Shown: positions 1-8,020 of the stretch, in pieces
Position numbering within the stretch: the stretch's first letter is position 1
Layout of the letters: each line of letters starts with the position of its first letter
Source: Thermoleptolyngbya sichuanensis A183
GTDB lineage: Bacteria; Cyanobacteriota; Cyanobacteriia; Elainellales; Elainellaceae
Length of the DNA stretch: 64,000 nucleotides
NCBI RefSeq assembly: GCF_013177315.1
Contig: NZ_CP053661.1
Location: 1,178,001-1,242,000, forward strand
Direction: 5' to 3'
Notes under the pieces: generated by a model
Seen by the model: the letters and a program-made list of their open reading frames with translations, nothing else
Database searches by the model: none
Told to the model about the DNA's origin: nothing
Translations under genes and position numbers: made by a program

Positions 1-648
1 TATACGGCAATTTTTGGGACTGCCGCTGTCTTTGCGATCGCCTACCTTGTCGAGAAGGGCAAAGGACTCAGGGGCCTGCGCCTGGTTAACTATTTCCTGG
101 CGACGATTCCCCTGGCGCTGCCCGGATTGGTGCTGGGGTTGGCCTACGTGTTTTTCTTCAACAATCCCACCTGGAATATTGGCGGGCTGGCAATCAGAAA
201 CCCGCTGAACTGGCTCTACGGCACGATGGCAATTCTGGTGTTGTGCAATGTGATCCACTTTTTCACCGTTTGCTTTCTAACGGCCACCACTGCCCTGAAG
301 CAAATTGATCCAGAGTTTGAATCGGTGTCTGCGTCTATGCGGGTGCCATTTTACAAAACCTTTTGGCGCGTCACGCTGCCGCTCTGCGTTCCAGCCATTT
401 TAGACATCGGCATTTACTTTTTTGTAAATGCGATGGTGACGATTTCTGCCATCGTTTTTCTCTATCCGCCCACGTTGCCGCTGGCGGCCGTGGCCATTGT
501 CAACATGGATGATGCTGGAGACATTGCACCCGCTGCGGCCATGTCTACCCTCATCGTGGCCACCAGTATCGGCGTGCGCCTGCTGTACTGGTTTTTGACA
601 CGCGGCCTGCAAACCCGAACCCAGGCCTGGCGATCGCAGGCAAGATAA
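1..648 (+). CDS. ABC transporter inner-membrane permease (C-terminal part)
   Basis: The reading frame is open from the first base, so the gene starts upstream of the window; 215 residues are visible. The segment is hydrophobic with several membrane spans and carries the cytoplasmic EAA loop of binding-protein-dependent permeases at visible residues about 106-132 ([11 protein letters not shown]...TLPL), which docks the ATPase. The general look is that of iron(III)- or phosphonate-type permeases of the Fbp/Phn class, but the substrate cannot be told from this fragment. The stop codon lies inside the first unit of a 15-bp tandem repeat that follows. The rest of the transporter must be upstream. 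Confidence 0.8.
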   Translation, partial: YTAIFGTAAVFAIAYLVEKGKGLRGLRLVNYFLATIPLALPGLVLGLAYVFFFNNPTWNIGGLAIRNPLNWLYGTMAILVLCNVIHFFTVCFLTATTALKQIDPEFESVSASMRVPFYKTFWRVTLPLCVPAILDIGIYFFVNAMVTISAIVFLYPPTLPLAAVAIVNMDDAGDIAPAAAMSTLIVATSIGVRLLYWFLTRGLQTRTQAWRSQAR

Positions 649-729
649 CTCCAGGCAAGATAACTCCAGGCAAGATGACTCCAGGCAAGATGACTCCAGG
701 CAAGATAACCCCAGGCAAGGTAACCCCAG
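640..729. repeat. 15-bp tandem repeat, six units
   Basis: Six contiguous units of the form GCAAGATAACTCCAG, with A/G and T/C substitutions in units 3-6. The permease stop codon (646-648) lies in the first unit. It is followed at once by the convergent ChrB-N gene, so the array fills the space between two convergent genes. Confidence 0.9.
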
Positions 730-740
730 GCGAGAGCAGG

Positions 741-1277
741 CTACAAATCTTGAGCCTCGTAAACTTGCTGGCTGAATCGCTGAAAGTCTTCCTCACAGAG
801 CTTTAGCGCCTCCACCGCAGTCGCATATCCAGCCGCATCAAACAAGTCTCGCTCGCGGATCTTTGGCAGCCATGAGCGCAGCTTAATTAGCTCTGTTTCG
901 TTTTCGTCGAGTTCGGCAAAGGTAAGATTCTGCTCTTGCCGCTCGTGCTCTAGCTCTTTGTGAAAGTCCTGACAGCGCCCCAGAAATTCCTCGTACTCGG
1001 CCTCCGCCTGCTGCTGAAATCGCTCAATTAGTCTTGAGTTTTGCTTCTCCTCTTCAATCGTGACGGTCAGCAGATCCGCCTCCCCGCCACCGTCGATAAT
1101 TTCCATCGTCAATGTCTCTAGCTGTAGCTGCAAACTCTGGCGTTGGGGCAGCACGCACACCGATTGCTGGAGATACAATCCCCCCCACCCTTTTAACTTT
1201 CGCCAGACGTAGACCCTCTGCGTGGACGGCTGAGAGGGGACACGGTAGATCAGCAGATTCCAGGACTGACCAGACAT
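741..1277 (-). CDS. ChrB N-terminal-domain protein
   Basis: A 178-residue soluble protein that matches the N-terminal domain of the chromate-resistance protein ChrB: an opening WNLLIYRVPS, then a VYVWRKL...LYLQQSVCVLP block at residues about 20-45, and a long charged helical C-terminal half (residues about 80-165). In ChrB this part precedes a regulatory/catalytic C-terminal domain; here it stands alone. The ATG at 1277 is chosen because the homologous region begins there; the frame stays open further upstream but into the oppositely transcribed MFS gene. It is divergent from the MFS gene, with two palindromic sites between them. A role in metal or oxyanion stress is an inference. Confidence 0.75.
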   Translation of the reverse strand: MSGQSWNLLIYRVPSQPSTQRVYVWRKLKGWGGLYLQQSVCVLPQRQSLQLQLETLTMEIIDGGGEADLLTVTIEEEKQNSRLIERFQQQAEAEYEEFLGRCQDFHKELEHERQEQNLTFAELDENETELIKLRSWLPKIRERDLFDAAGYATAVEALKLCEEDFQRFSQQVYEAQDL

Positions 1278-1286
1278 GGGTTTATT

Positions 1287-1344
1287 GTAACAGGTGTTGC
1301 ATTTATCCTGAAGACGTGTCAAACTCTGATGCAACAAGTGTTGC
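1287..1344. promoter_or_regulatory. Pair of candidate operator palindromes
   Basis: Two matching inverted repeats lie in the intergenic region: GTAACA-gg-TGTTGC at 1287-1300 and GCAACA-ag-TGTTGC at 1331-1344, centres 44 bp apart (about four helical turns). A half-site TGTTGC follows at 1355-1360. The spacing and the position between divergent genes fit a dimeric repressor, but the cognate protein is unknown. Confidence 0.55.
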
Positions 1345-1414
1345 TTAATCTGCTTGTTGCCTGATGATGCCCTAGAAGCAGTTGCCTCCCTGGAAACTCT
1401 TGGAAGAGTGTTTA

Positions 1415-1459
1415 CTACAAATCCTCCTGCTACAAGTCCTCTTGCTACAAATCCTCTGG
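1415..1459. repeat. 15-bp tandem repeat, three units
   Basis: Three units of the form CTACAAATCCTCCTG immediately precede the MFS start codon at 1461, leaving no recognisable Shine-Dalgarno sequence apart from what the repeat itself provides. Confidence 0.85.
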
Positions 1460-1460
1460 C

Positions 1461-2621
1461 ATGAAAAACTCTGCACTTTGGTTCGTAATTTGTTTGGGGG
1501 TAGTGAGTCTGTGCGCGGATGCGACCTACGAAGGGGCACGGAGCATCACGGGCGCGTATCTGGGCAGCCTGGGTGCAAGCGGCGCAGTGGTGGGCTGGGT
1601 GGCGGGGCTGGGCGAACTGATTGGCTACGGGTTTCGGCTGGTCATTGGCTATTTGAGCGATCGCACTCGGCAATATTGGCGCATCACCACGCTGGGCTAC
1701 TGCATCAACACGGCCGTCGTACCGCTGCTGTCGCTGACCACCACCTGGCCCGCCGCCGCCGGATTGATGATCGCCGAACGCACAGGCAAGGCGGTTCGCA
1801 CGCCGCCGCGAGATGTGCTGCTGTCCCACGGCGCGATGCAGATCGGGCGGGGATTTGGCTTTGGGCTGCACGAGGCGATGGATCAAATTGGGGCTGTGGG
1901 CGGGCCGCTGATGGTGGCGGCGATGCTGACTTGGCAGTATGGCTATCGCGGCGGCTTTGCGATTCTGGTGATTCCGGCGGTGCTGGGGCTGCTGGTGCTG
2001 CTGGTGACGCAGCGGATTTATCCGAATCCGAGGGACTTTGAGCCACCGACTCCGGCGGATTTGCACACGGAGGGGCTGCCGCGCCGCTTTTGGATGTATC
2101 TGGGGGCGATCGCCCTTGTCGCGGCGGGCTATGCCGACTTTCCGCTGATTGCCTTCCATCTGCAACGGACGGGTGTGGAATCTACCAGCCAGATTCCGCT
2201 GCTCTATGCGCTGGCGATGGGCGTGGATGCGATCGCCGCGCTGCTGTTTGGGCGCTGGTTTGACCGGGTGGGGCTAGGCAGCCTGATGCTGGCGATCGCC
2301 CTGTCGCTGCTGTTCGCGCCGCTGGTCTTTTTGGGCAGCTTCCAGACGGCAATCTGGGGGATGGTGCTGTGGGGTATTGGCATGGGCGCACAGGAATCCA
2401 TCATGAAGGCAGCGGTTGCGGGCATCGTCCCACCCCAGCGACGCGGCTCGGCCTTCGGCATTTTCAACACGGGCTATGGGCTGGCGTGGTTTGCGGGCAG
2501 CGCCCTGATGGGTACGCTCTACGATTTTTCGCGGCCCGCCCTGGTGATTTTTTCCGTGCTGATTCAGGCCCTATCGCTGCCTGTTCTGTTCTTGGTTGTC
2601 CGGGGTGCGCGGTCGTCCTGA
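1461..2621 (+). CDS. MFS transporter
   Basis: A 386-residue protein with about 12 hydrophobic segments, the usual size for the major facilitator superfamily. A motif-A-like cytoplasmic loop (GYLSDRTRQYWR) occurs around residues 62-73 between TM2 and TM3, followed by a basic ERTGKAVRTPPRD loop at about 105-117. The two-fold repeat continues with a second loop (FGRWFDRVG) near residue 262. The substrate is unknown. It is divergent from the ChrB-N gene and may share its regulation through the palindromes between them; an efflux function in metal or oxyanion tolerance would fit but is not shown by the sequence. Confidence 0.85.
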   Translation: MKNSALWFVICLGVVSLCADATYEGARSITGAYLGSLGASGAVVGWVAGLGELIGYGFRLVIGYLSDRTRQYWRITTLGYCINTAVVPLLSLTTTWPAAAGLMIAERTGKAVRTPPRDVLLSHGAMQIGRGFGFGLHEAMDQIGAVGGPLMVAAMLTWQYGYRGGFAILVIPAVLGLLVLLVTQRIYPNPRDFEPPTPADLHTEGLPRRFWMYLGAIALVAAGYADFPLIAFHLQRTGVESTSQIPLLYALAMGVDAIAALLFGRWFDRVGLGSLMLAIALSLLFAPLVFLGSFQTAIWGMVLWGIGMGAQESIMKAAVAGIVPPQRRGSAFGIFNTGYGLAWFAGSALMGTLYDFSRPALVIFSVLIQALSLPVLFLVVRGARSS

Positions 2622-2640
2622 CTTCCGCCAATGCATTCTT

Positions 2641-4782
2641 TCACACGCCAGCCCCCACCCTGTCGTCCACAGGTTCCACACTGCCAGCCGCCGCCTGCAC
2701 CCGCTGCGCCTGAATTGCGGTGATGGCGACGGTGTTGACAATATCGGGCACAGTGCAGCCCCGGCTGAGGTCGTTGACGGGTTTTCGCAAACCCTGGAGG
2801 ACGGGACCGATGGCGACGGCGTTGGCAGAGCGCTGCACGGCCTTGTACGTATTGTTGCCCGTGTTCAGGTCAGGAAAGATAAATACCGTTGCGTGGCCTG
2901 CGACCTTGCTATCGGGCAGCTTGGTTTTGGCGACGCTGGCATCCACCGCTGCGTCATATTGAATCGGCCCTTCAATTTGCAAGTCGGGGCGCTGGCTCTG
3001 GGCAATGCGGACGGCTTCGCGCACCTTGTCCACATCTTCGCCCTTGCCCGAATCGCCTGTGGAGTAAGATAGCATCGCCACCAGCGGCTCGATGCCAAAC
3101 AAGGCAGCGGTTTCCGCCGAGCTAATGGCAATGTCGGCCAACTGCTGTGGGTTGGGGTTGGGGTTCACGGCGCAGTCGCCATAGACCAGTACCCGGTCTT
3201 CCAGACACATGAGAAAGACGCTGGAGACGATGGAGCAACCGGGCTGCGTGCGGATAAACTCCAGCGCGGGACGGATCGTGTGGGCGGTGGTGTGCAGCGC
3301 CCCCGACACCATGCCGTCCGCCAGTCCCTTGTAGACCATCATCGTGCCAAAGTAGCTAACATCGCGCATCAGGTCGTGGGCAAATTCCAGCGTGATCCCC
3401 TTGTGCTTCCGCAGGGCGTAGTAGGTCTGGGCAAAGTCTTCCTGCCAGTCGGATTCTAGCGGGTCGATCAGCGTTGCGTCGTCGAGATGGAGTCCGAGGG
3501 CGGCGATCGCCTCCTGAATCTGTCCCCGGTTGCCCAGCAGCGTCACGTCTACCACATTGCGTTGCAGCAAGATTTCGCTGGCCCGCAGGATGCGCTCGTC
3601 CGCTCCCTCCGGCAGCACAATCCGCTGGCGCATCGTCTTGGCCTGCTGGATCAGTTCATATTCAAACATCAGCGGGGTCATGCGCGTCGAGCGGGCCACC
3701 TCAATGCGGGCTTCCAGCTTGGACAAATCTACCGACGATTCAAACAGCCCTAGGGCGGCAGCGATTTTGCGCTCGTTGAATGGGCTAAGCTGGGCACGAA
3801 CTTGGCTGGTGCGGGTGGCCGTTTCGTAGGTATCGGTGGCGACGGCGAAGATGGGCAGGGGCGATCGCCGAAAACCGTCCAGCAGTGCCCGCACCGACGG
3901 AGCTAGCTCCAGCCCGCCCGTCAGCGCGATGCCCGAAATTTTGGGATAGTTTTCGGCAAACATGGTCGTCAGGCAGCCCAGCACGATATCCGCGCGATCG
4001 CCCGGCGCAATCACCAGCGCCCCTTCCTGCACGTGGGTCAAGAAATTGGGCAACTGCATCGCCGCTACCTTGTAGCCCAGCACGTCGCGGTTAAGCTGGC
4101 TTTCGTCGCCCATCACGAGTTCTCCACCTAGGGTATGCATCACCTCGGCCACCGTGGGTTTGGTAATGCGCGGCTCCTCCGGCAGCAGGAACACAGGGTC
4201 GTCGGTTTGCCATGTAGCCTGGAGGCGATCGCCCAGTTCCTCGCGCATCTCTGGCGCAATCCGGTTGATGAACGTAGCGGCGATCGCACAGCCATAGTTC
4301 AAAAACGCCTCCCGCTCTGTCCGCACTGCGCTGATCAGTTCCTCTAGCGTTTTGCCCTCGCCGCTCGATACTAGGGCGATCGGTGCCGCCAGCAAGTTTG
4401 CCACCTGCGCGTCAAAATCATCCACAAAGGCAGAGCCGATTTCCGTCGCGTCCACGCCTTCGCACACGACAAAATCGCACTGCGCCTCCAGCGTTTTGTA
4501 AGCCTCCACCACCCGTTTCAGCAGGGTGTCCGTTTGGCCAGTGGCTAATAGCGCCTGCGCTTCCTCATGGGTGAGGGCATATTGCAGGTTGTAGGGCGCG
4601 GCAATGGCGTAGCGGCTCCGCACTAGGTCAATATCGTTGTCCGGCGTGTCGCCCGCGTGGATCACCGGACGAAAGAAGCCCAGCCGCCCCACCCGTTTCG
4701 ACAGCAGTTCCATCAGCCCTAGCAGCACCAGCGACTTGCCGTTGCCCGGTTCGATTGCGGCAATGTAGAGATTTTTAAGCAT
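2641..4782 (-). CDS. pta: Phosphate acetyltransferase
   Basis: Interconverts acetyl-CoA and acetyl phosphate in the Pta-AckA acetate pathway. With the ATG at 4782 the protein has 713 residues, close to the long enterobacterial-type Pta. It has an N-terminal P-loop-like region (EPGNGKS at 11-17, the BioD/DRTGG-type domain) and a C-terminal catalytic PTA domain starting at about residue 385 (RIVLPEGADERIL), with GDCAVNPNP and STGDSGKG motifs. An upstream in-frame start at 4839 would add 19 residues that are not expected in the family. No ackA gene is adjacent. It converges on the MFS gene with 19 bp between the stop codons. Confidence 0.95.
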   Translation of the reverse strand: MLKNLYIAAIEPGNGKSLVLLGLMELLSKRVGRLGFFRPVIHAGDTPDNDIDLVRSRYAIAAPYNLQYALTHEEAQALLATGQTDTLLKRVVEAYKTLEAQCDFVVCEGVDATEIGSAFVDDFDAQVANLLAAPIALVSSGEGKTLEELISAVRTEREAFLNYGCAIAATFINRIAPEMREELGDRLQATWQTDDPVFLLPEEPRITKPTVAEVMHTLGGELVMGDESQLNRDVLGYKVAAMQLPNFLTHVQEGALVIAPGDRADIVLGCLTTMFAENYPKISGIALTGGLELAPSVRALLDGFRRSPLPIFAVATDTYETATRTSQVRAQLSPFNERKIAAALGLFESSVDLSKLEARIEVARSTRMTPLMFEYELIQQAKTMRQRIVLPEGADERILRASEILLQRNVVDVTLLGNRGQIQEAIAALGLHLDDATLIDPLESDWQEDFAQTYYALRKHKGITLEFAHDLMRDVSYFGTMMVYKGLADGMVSGALHTTAHTIRPALEFIRTQPGCSIVSSVFLMCLEDRVLVYGDCAVNPNPNPQQLADIAISSAETAALFGIEPLVAMLSYSTGDSGKGEDVDKVREAVRIAQSQRPDLQIEGPIQYDAAVDASVAKTKLPDSKVAGHATVFIFPDLNTGNNTYKAVQRSANAVAIGPVLQGLRKPVNDLSRGCTVPDIVNTVAITAIQAQRVQAAAGSVEPVDDRVGAGV

Positions 4783-5133
4783 AAGATTTTGATCGGGGGC
4801 AGATTTTGAGCGGGGGGCGATCGCCAGAAGACATGACATCAGCGCTAGCCAAATAGAACACTGTTAATTTTGGATTTTAGATTTTGGATTTTGATTTTGG
4901 ATTTTAGATTCTAGAGTGGCGATTTTGGGTTGCCAAGCCAGCGCTGCTGAAAGATCTCCGGCGGGCTTGTAGGAGTCTCTTGTAGGAGCCTATTGATGGG
5001 GAATCGATACCAAAGCCAATACCCAATGCGATTGCTCCACATTCTACGCAGGCGCTTCCAGAAGATTTGGTAATCCTGGACACGGCGCACGACGCACTCG
5101 GATTGTCTCGATCAGGAATGTCAGGAATTCTCA
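4783..5133. other. Non-coding gap with A/T-rich short repeats
   Basis: No convincing gene. At 4866-4915 there are imperfect repeats of GGATTTTAGATTTT. Words of the same kind, on the opposite strand, recur near 9700, 17650 and 47640, and look like dispersed simple repeats of cyanobacterial intergenic DNA. The divergent promoters of pta and the reductase gene must lie here. Confidence 0.6.
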
Positions 5134-5709
5134 ATGAAAACGCAGTATTACACCGCAACCAGCCTGGATGGCTACATCGCCGACGCAAACAATTCTTTGG
5201 AGTGGCTGTTTCAGTTTGGCGACCCAGAAGACGGCAGCTATCCCAGCTTTATTCAAGAAGTGGGGGCGATCGCTATGGGTTCTACCACCTACGAGTGGAT
5301 TCTTAACCACGACAGCCCCGACAATCCCAACGCAAACCCGGCGCAGCCCGCCTGGAGCTACACGCAACCCGCCTGGGTATTTACCACGCGCACGCTGCCC
5401 GCGATTCCAGGCGCGGATATTCGCTTTGTGAAAGGCGACGTGCGCCCGGTGTATGAGGAAATGCGGGCGATCGCCCAAGACAAAAACATCTGGGTAGTGG
5501 GCGGCGGCGACCTGGCAGGGCAGTTTTATGACCACGGGCTATTGGATGAAATTATCGTGACCATTGCCTCGGTAACGCTGGGCAGCGGTGCGCCCCTGCT
5601 GCCACGCCAAATTACCACACCGCCACTCAAGCTGGTGTCTGCAACGACCTATGGCACGGCCTTTGTCGAACTGCGCTATACGGTGCAGCGAAGCGCCGAT
5701 GAGGTCTAG
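5134..5709 (+). CDS. Dihydrofolate reductase / RibD C-terminal-family protein
   Basis: A 191-residue protein of the RibD_C/DHFR-like reductase family. It opens with a TATSLDGYIAD strand-loop typical of the NAD(P)H-binding fold, has MGSTTYEW at about 47-54, and carries the family signature VVGGGDLAGQFYDHGLLDEI at about 112-131. Members that stand alone, without the RibD deaminase domain, are of uncertain substrate; a riboflavin role cannot be assumed. It is monocistronic as far as can be seen. Confidence 0.85.
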   Translation: MKTQYYTATSLDGYIADANNSLEWLFQFGDPEDGSYPSFIQEVGAIAMGSTTYEWILNHDSPDNPNANPAQPAWSYTQPAWVFTTRTLPAIPGADIRFVKGDVRPVYEEMRAIAQDKNIWVVGGGDLAGQFYDHGLLDEIIVTIASVTLGSGAPLLPRQITTPPLKLVSATTYGTAFVELRYTVQRSADEV

Positions 5710-6063
5710 TAGCTCCCAACAGAGGGAAAACAAGAGTCCTGACCGCCTTCTCCTCCGGGAAAAGAGTTGGGGATGTAGTCTGCTTATCGCAGGGTGAGCA
5801 ATATCTGCGTTCAGCAACGCCCCTGTTGGAATTAATTGGAAGTAATTGGAATTGATTCGGAATTGATGCGTAAAGTTGCCTGAATGGCCTGATAAGTGCA
5901 TAACCGCTGAAGAGTGGCGCTGGTCAGGTCATCCCAGACTGGAGATTTATCCAATCAAAGTATTCGGTTTTTTGGGGATACGGTTTATCGATCAGCGCTG
6001 GCTTCTCGGTTTCCGTGATTTTCTCAATTTCACCAGTTCTTTTGATTTTTGAGGTAATTTCCT
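5710..6063. other. Non-coding gap
   Basis: No convincing gene. Short direct repeats of the word GGAATTGAT / GGAAGTAATT occur near 5828-5865. The region upstream of 6064 is A/T-rich and ends in a GAGG stretch just before the ATG, which can serve as the ribosome binding site of the secreted protein. Confidence 0.5.
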
Positions 6064-6483
6064 ATGAAGTACATTATGGCCTTTGCTCTTGGTGCTATGA
6101 GCGTTTTGGGGTTCGCTACGGCTGCCTCTGCTGAAACCTTTACGGTTGAATGCACCTCTACTAGCCAACTCTGTGACCGCACGGCAACGCTGAACTTTAT
6201 CTCGGATGGGCCAGGGACAGAGTATGCCGTTACGCTCAAGGCTCCGTCAACCCACTGTTCAGCCGTGAGATACCTGGTGTACTCCAATGATGGTCAGCGC
6301 CGCTTATTGGGTCGCACTACTTTCTTGAATGCAGGGGAATCAGATTATGTTTTCTTAGGCAACAACTATGCCCGTGGTTCCCAGAGTGTGCTGATTGGGG
6401 CGGAAGGCTGGATTGGAAACTGCAATACTGGCCGTCTACATTCCTGGGGAGTCGATGCCAACGCATACCCCGTACCGCGTTAA
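6064..6483 (+). CDS. Small secreted protein of unknown function
   Basis: A 139-residue protein with a clear signal peptide (hydrophobic residues 4-18, AXA cleavage motif at about 21-23, before ETFTVEC). The mature part holds four cysteines, at about 30, 37, 65 and 119, so two disulfides are possible. It is predicted to be all-beta, with a YLVYSNDGQRRLLGR strand pair. I do not recognise the family. It is followed by a HEAT-repeat gene and another orphan gene in the same direction. Confidence 0.75.
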   Translation: MKYIMAFALGAMSVLGFATAASAETFTVECTSTSQLCDRTATLNFISDGPGTEYAVTLKAPSTHCSAVRYLVYSNDGQRRLLGRTTFLNAGESDYVFLGNNYARGSQSVLIGAEGWIGNCNTGRLHSWGVDANAYPVPR

Positions 6484-6554
6484 AAAAAAATCGCGCGATT
6501 CAGGTATGACTGATGGGGAAGCTGAGAGAGTAAGACGCAACACATGGGCAGTCT

Positions 6555-7265
6555 ATGAATCTTGCATCCATCAAACAACAATTTCCAGAGTCAGCCAGCA
6601 ACATCGAAGCTCTTGAAACCTTGGGGCTTGCGACTCGCCAGCCTGGTTGGATCAACACCCTCGACCTAGACAAGGCAATGACCGCTTGTTGGCTACTTGG
6701 CAAGATAGGAGATGATCAAGATGCAGATGCGATCGCCGATGTGTTAGCGGGTCAACGCAGTGAATTATGGGTGCAGGCAGCGGCATCCCTGAGTTCAATC
6801 ATGACTCAGAGGCACTTAGGGCCCCTGCTCTCGATTCTTGAAACGAGTTTTGATCCGGCACAGCGAGAAAGTGTTGTGTATGCTCTCTCTTTCCAATCAG
6901 ACAGCAAGATTACCCCACAAGTGATTCGGGTATTGACTGACGTTGCAACTCATCGGGGTGAGGCTCCTTCTGTTCGAGCGCAAGCCCTAGAAGGACTGGG
7001 AAATCAACTTTCCCAGGAGTTACTAACTCTACATCAGGAGTTACTAACTCTGTATCAGGAAGCAGTGAACGCAATATTGACCGCACTTGATGACTCGGAA
7101 GCTGTTATTAGGTTTTGGGCCTGCTTTGCTGCGGGCTGTCTCAAAAGCAAGGAAGCATTGTCAAAGCTCCAATTCTTAGCTCAGAACGACAAGACCTTTG
7201 TGGACGGGTGGTGGACTGTGAGTCAGGAAGCTGAGGATGCCATTGCTTTAATCAATCGAGATTAA
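6555..7265 (+). CDS. HEAT-repeat protein
   Basis: A 236-residue helical protein built of HEAT-like repeats (for example AMTACWLLGKIGDDQDADAIADVL near residue 41 and VRAQALEGLGNQL near 141). Such repeats bind proteins or act as phycobilin-lyase-type scaffolds in cyanobacteria, but no lyase motif was recognised. The internal duplication QELLTLHQELLTLYQE near residue 154 is matched by a DNA duplication of AGGAGTTACTAACTCT. The last codons and stop lie inside a 14-bp tandem repeat. Confidence 0.75.
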   Translation: MNLASIKQQFPESASNIEALETLGLATRQPGWINTLDLDKAMTACWLLGKIGDDQDADAIADVLAGQRSELWVQAAASLSSIMTQRHLGPLLSILETSFDPAQRESVVYALSFQSDSKITPQVIRVLTDVATHRGEAPSVRAQALEGLGNQLSQELLTLHQELLTLYQEAVNAILTALDDSEAVIRFWACFAAGCLKSKEALSKLQFLAQNDKTFVDGWWTVSQEAEDAIALINRD

Positions 7266-7290
7266 TCAATCGAGATTAATCAATCGCGGT
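7249..7290. repeat. 14-bp tandem repeat, three units
   Basis: Three units of TAATCAATCGAGAT, the last diverged. The HEAT-protein stop codon (7263-7265) is the first triplet of unit two, so loss or gain of a unit would still end the protein at the same residue. Confidence 0.85.
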
Positions 7291-7383
7291 TCATCAATGG
7301 GAAACCTCCTCTGCGTTAACCAAGCCAATTGCTCACTATCTGCTTACTATCTGCTCACATCTACTCACTATCTAATAACTTTC

Positions 7384-7443
7384 GTACTCATGCGTACTCA
7401 TGCGTACTTATGTGTACTTATGTGTACTTATGCGTACTCATGT
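7384..7443. repeat. 10-bp tandem repeat, six units
   Basis: Six contiguous units of GTACTCATGC with C/T changes (GTACTTATGT in the middle). They are preceded by irregular ACTATCTGCT repeats at about 7335-7375. No open frame across them has a supported start. Confidence 0.85.
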
Positions 7444-7499
7444 TGTACCCATGAGCCGCCCCACGTTACTCAACTTTTATGGACATATGGAGGACAAGT

Positions 7500-7871
7500 A
7501 TGATCGCCAAGTTTACGACCGATGAAGCCTATTACGCCAGTTTTCCCAGTCCAGCAGAGCAGCTTACGATTGAATGGGACACCGAAACAGGGAAGCCCAT
7601 CCGCCTAGAATGGGTGCATGGTTCCGCAGTTTGGTTCCTCCACCCCAAAACGCCTGGCAGCATTACAAGGGAAATGCCAGACTTCAACTACTATGACGTT
7701 AACCTGCGGATGACTACGGCTGGCTACGAAGAAACCGCATACGGACTCAAGGGAAAACTCACGGTGGACGCGCACCGTCCTTCAGGGGCCACATTCGCTG
7801 CTATCTATGAAGGCACTGGCACGGCTTGGTTTGTGGCTGATGGTACGTTGACCCACATGGGCGCTTCCTGA
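7500..7871 (+). CDS. Hypothetical protein
   Basis: A 123-residue acidic protein without signal peptide or membrane segment. The ATG at 7500 is chosen because a GGAGG ribosome binding site lies at 7489-7493; an in-frame ATG at 7479 lacks one. The body is rich in aromatic residues (WVHGSAVWFLHP, FNYYDVN) and predicted to be mainly beta. I recognise no family. It is followed by a repetitive spacer with copies of a CAGGCTATGCCGCGACTGAA word. Confidence 0.6.
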   Translation: MIAKFTTDEAYYASFPSPAEQLTIEWDTETGKPIRLEWVHGSAVWFLHPKTPGSITREMPDFNYYDVNLRMTTAGYEETAYGLKGKLTVDAHRPSGATFAAIYEGTGTAWFVADGTLTHMGAS

Positions 7872-7894
7872 CTCATTGGAAATCTGTTCAGCAA

Positions 7895-8020
7895 CGCCGT
7901 TGGGTCTGTTCATCAGGCTATGCCGCGACTGAAGGCTATAACGCCGTTGAGTCTGTTCATCTGTGACATCAGGCTATGCCGCGACTGAAGGCTATGCTGC
8001 GACTGAGGGCTATGCCGCTG
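7895..8020. repeat. Imperfect repeats of about 17-60 bp
   Basis: The word GGCTATGCCGCGACTGAA recurs at about 7915-7935 and 7971-8012 in several diverged forms, and a longer AACGCCGTTGRGTCTGTTCATC unit occurs twice. The array runs up to, and partly over, the 3' end of the nuclease-ParA gene. Confidence 0.7.

Noticed and set aside
1278-2165. Upstream extension of the ChrB-N frame to 474 codons on the minus strand
   Set aside because: The added part is antisense to the MFS gene, low in complexity and unlike any family; the ATG at 1277 begins the homologous region.
7297-7503. A 68-codon frame across the 10-bp repeats
   Set aside because: It lacks a ribosome binding site and its sequence is a translation of the repeat array; the downstream gene has its own supported start.
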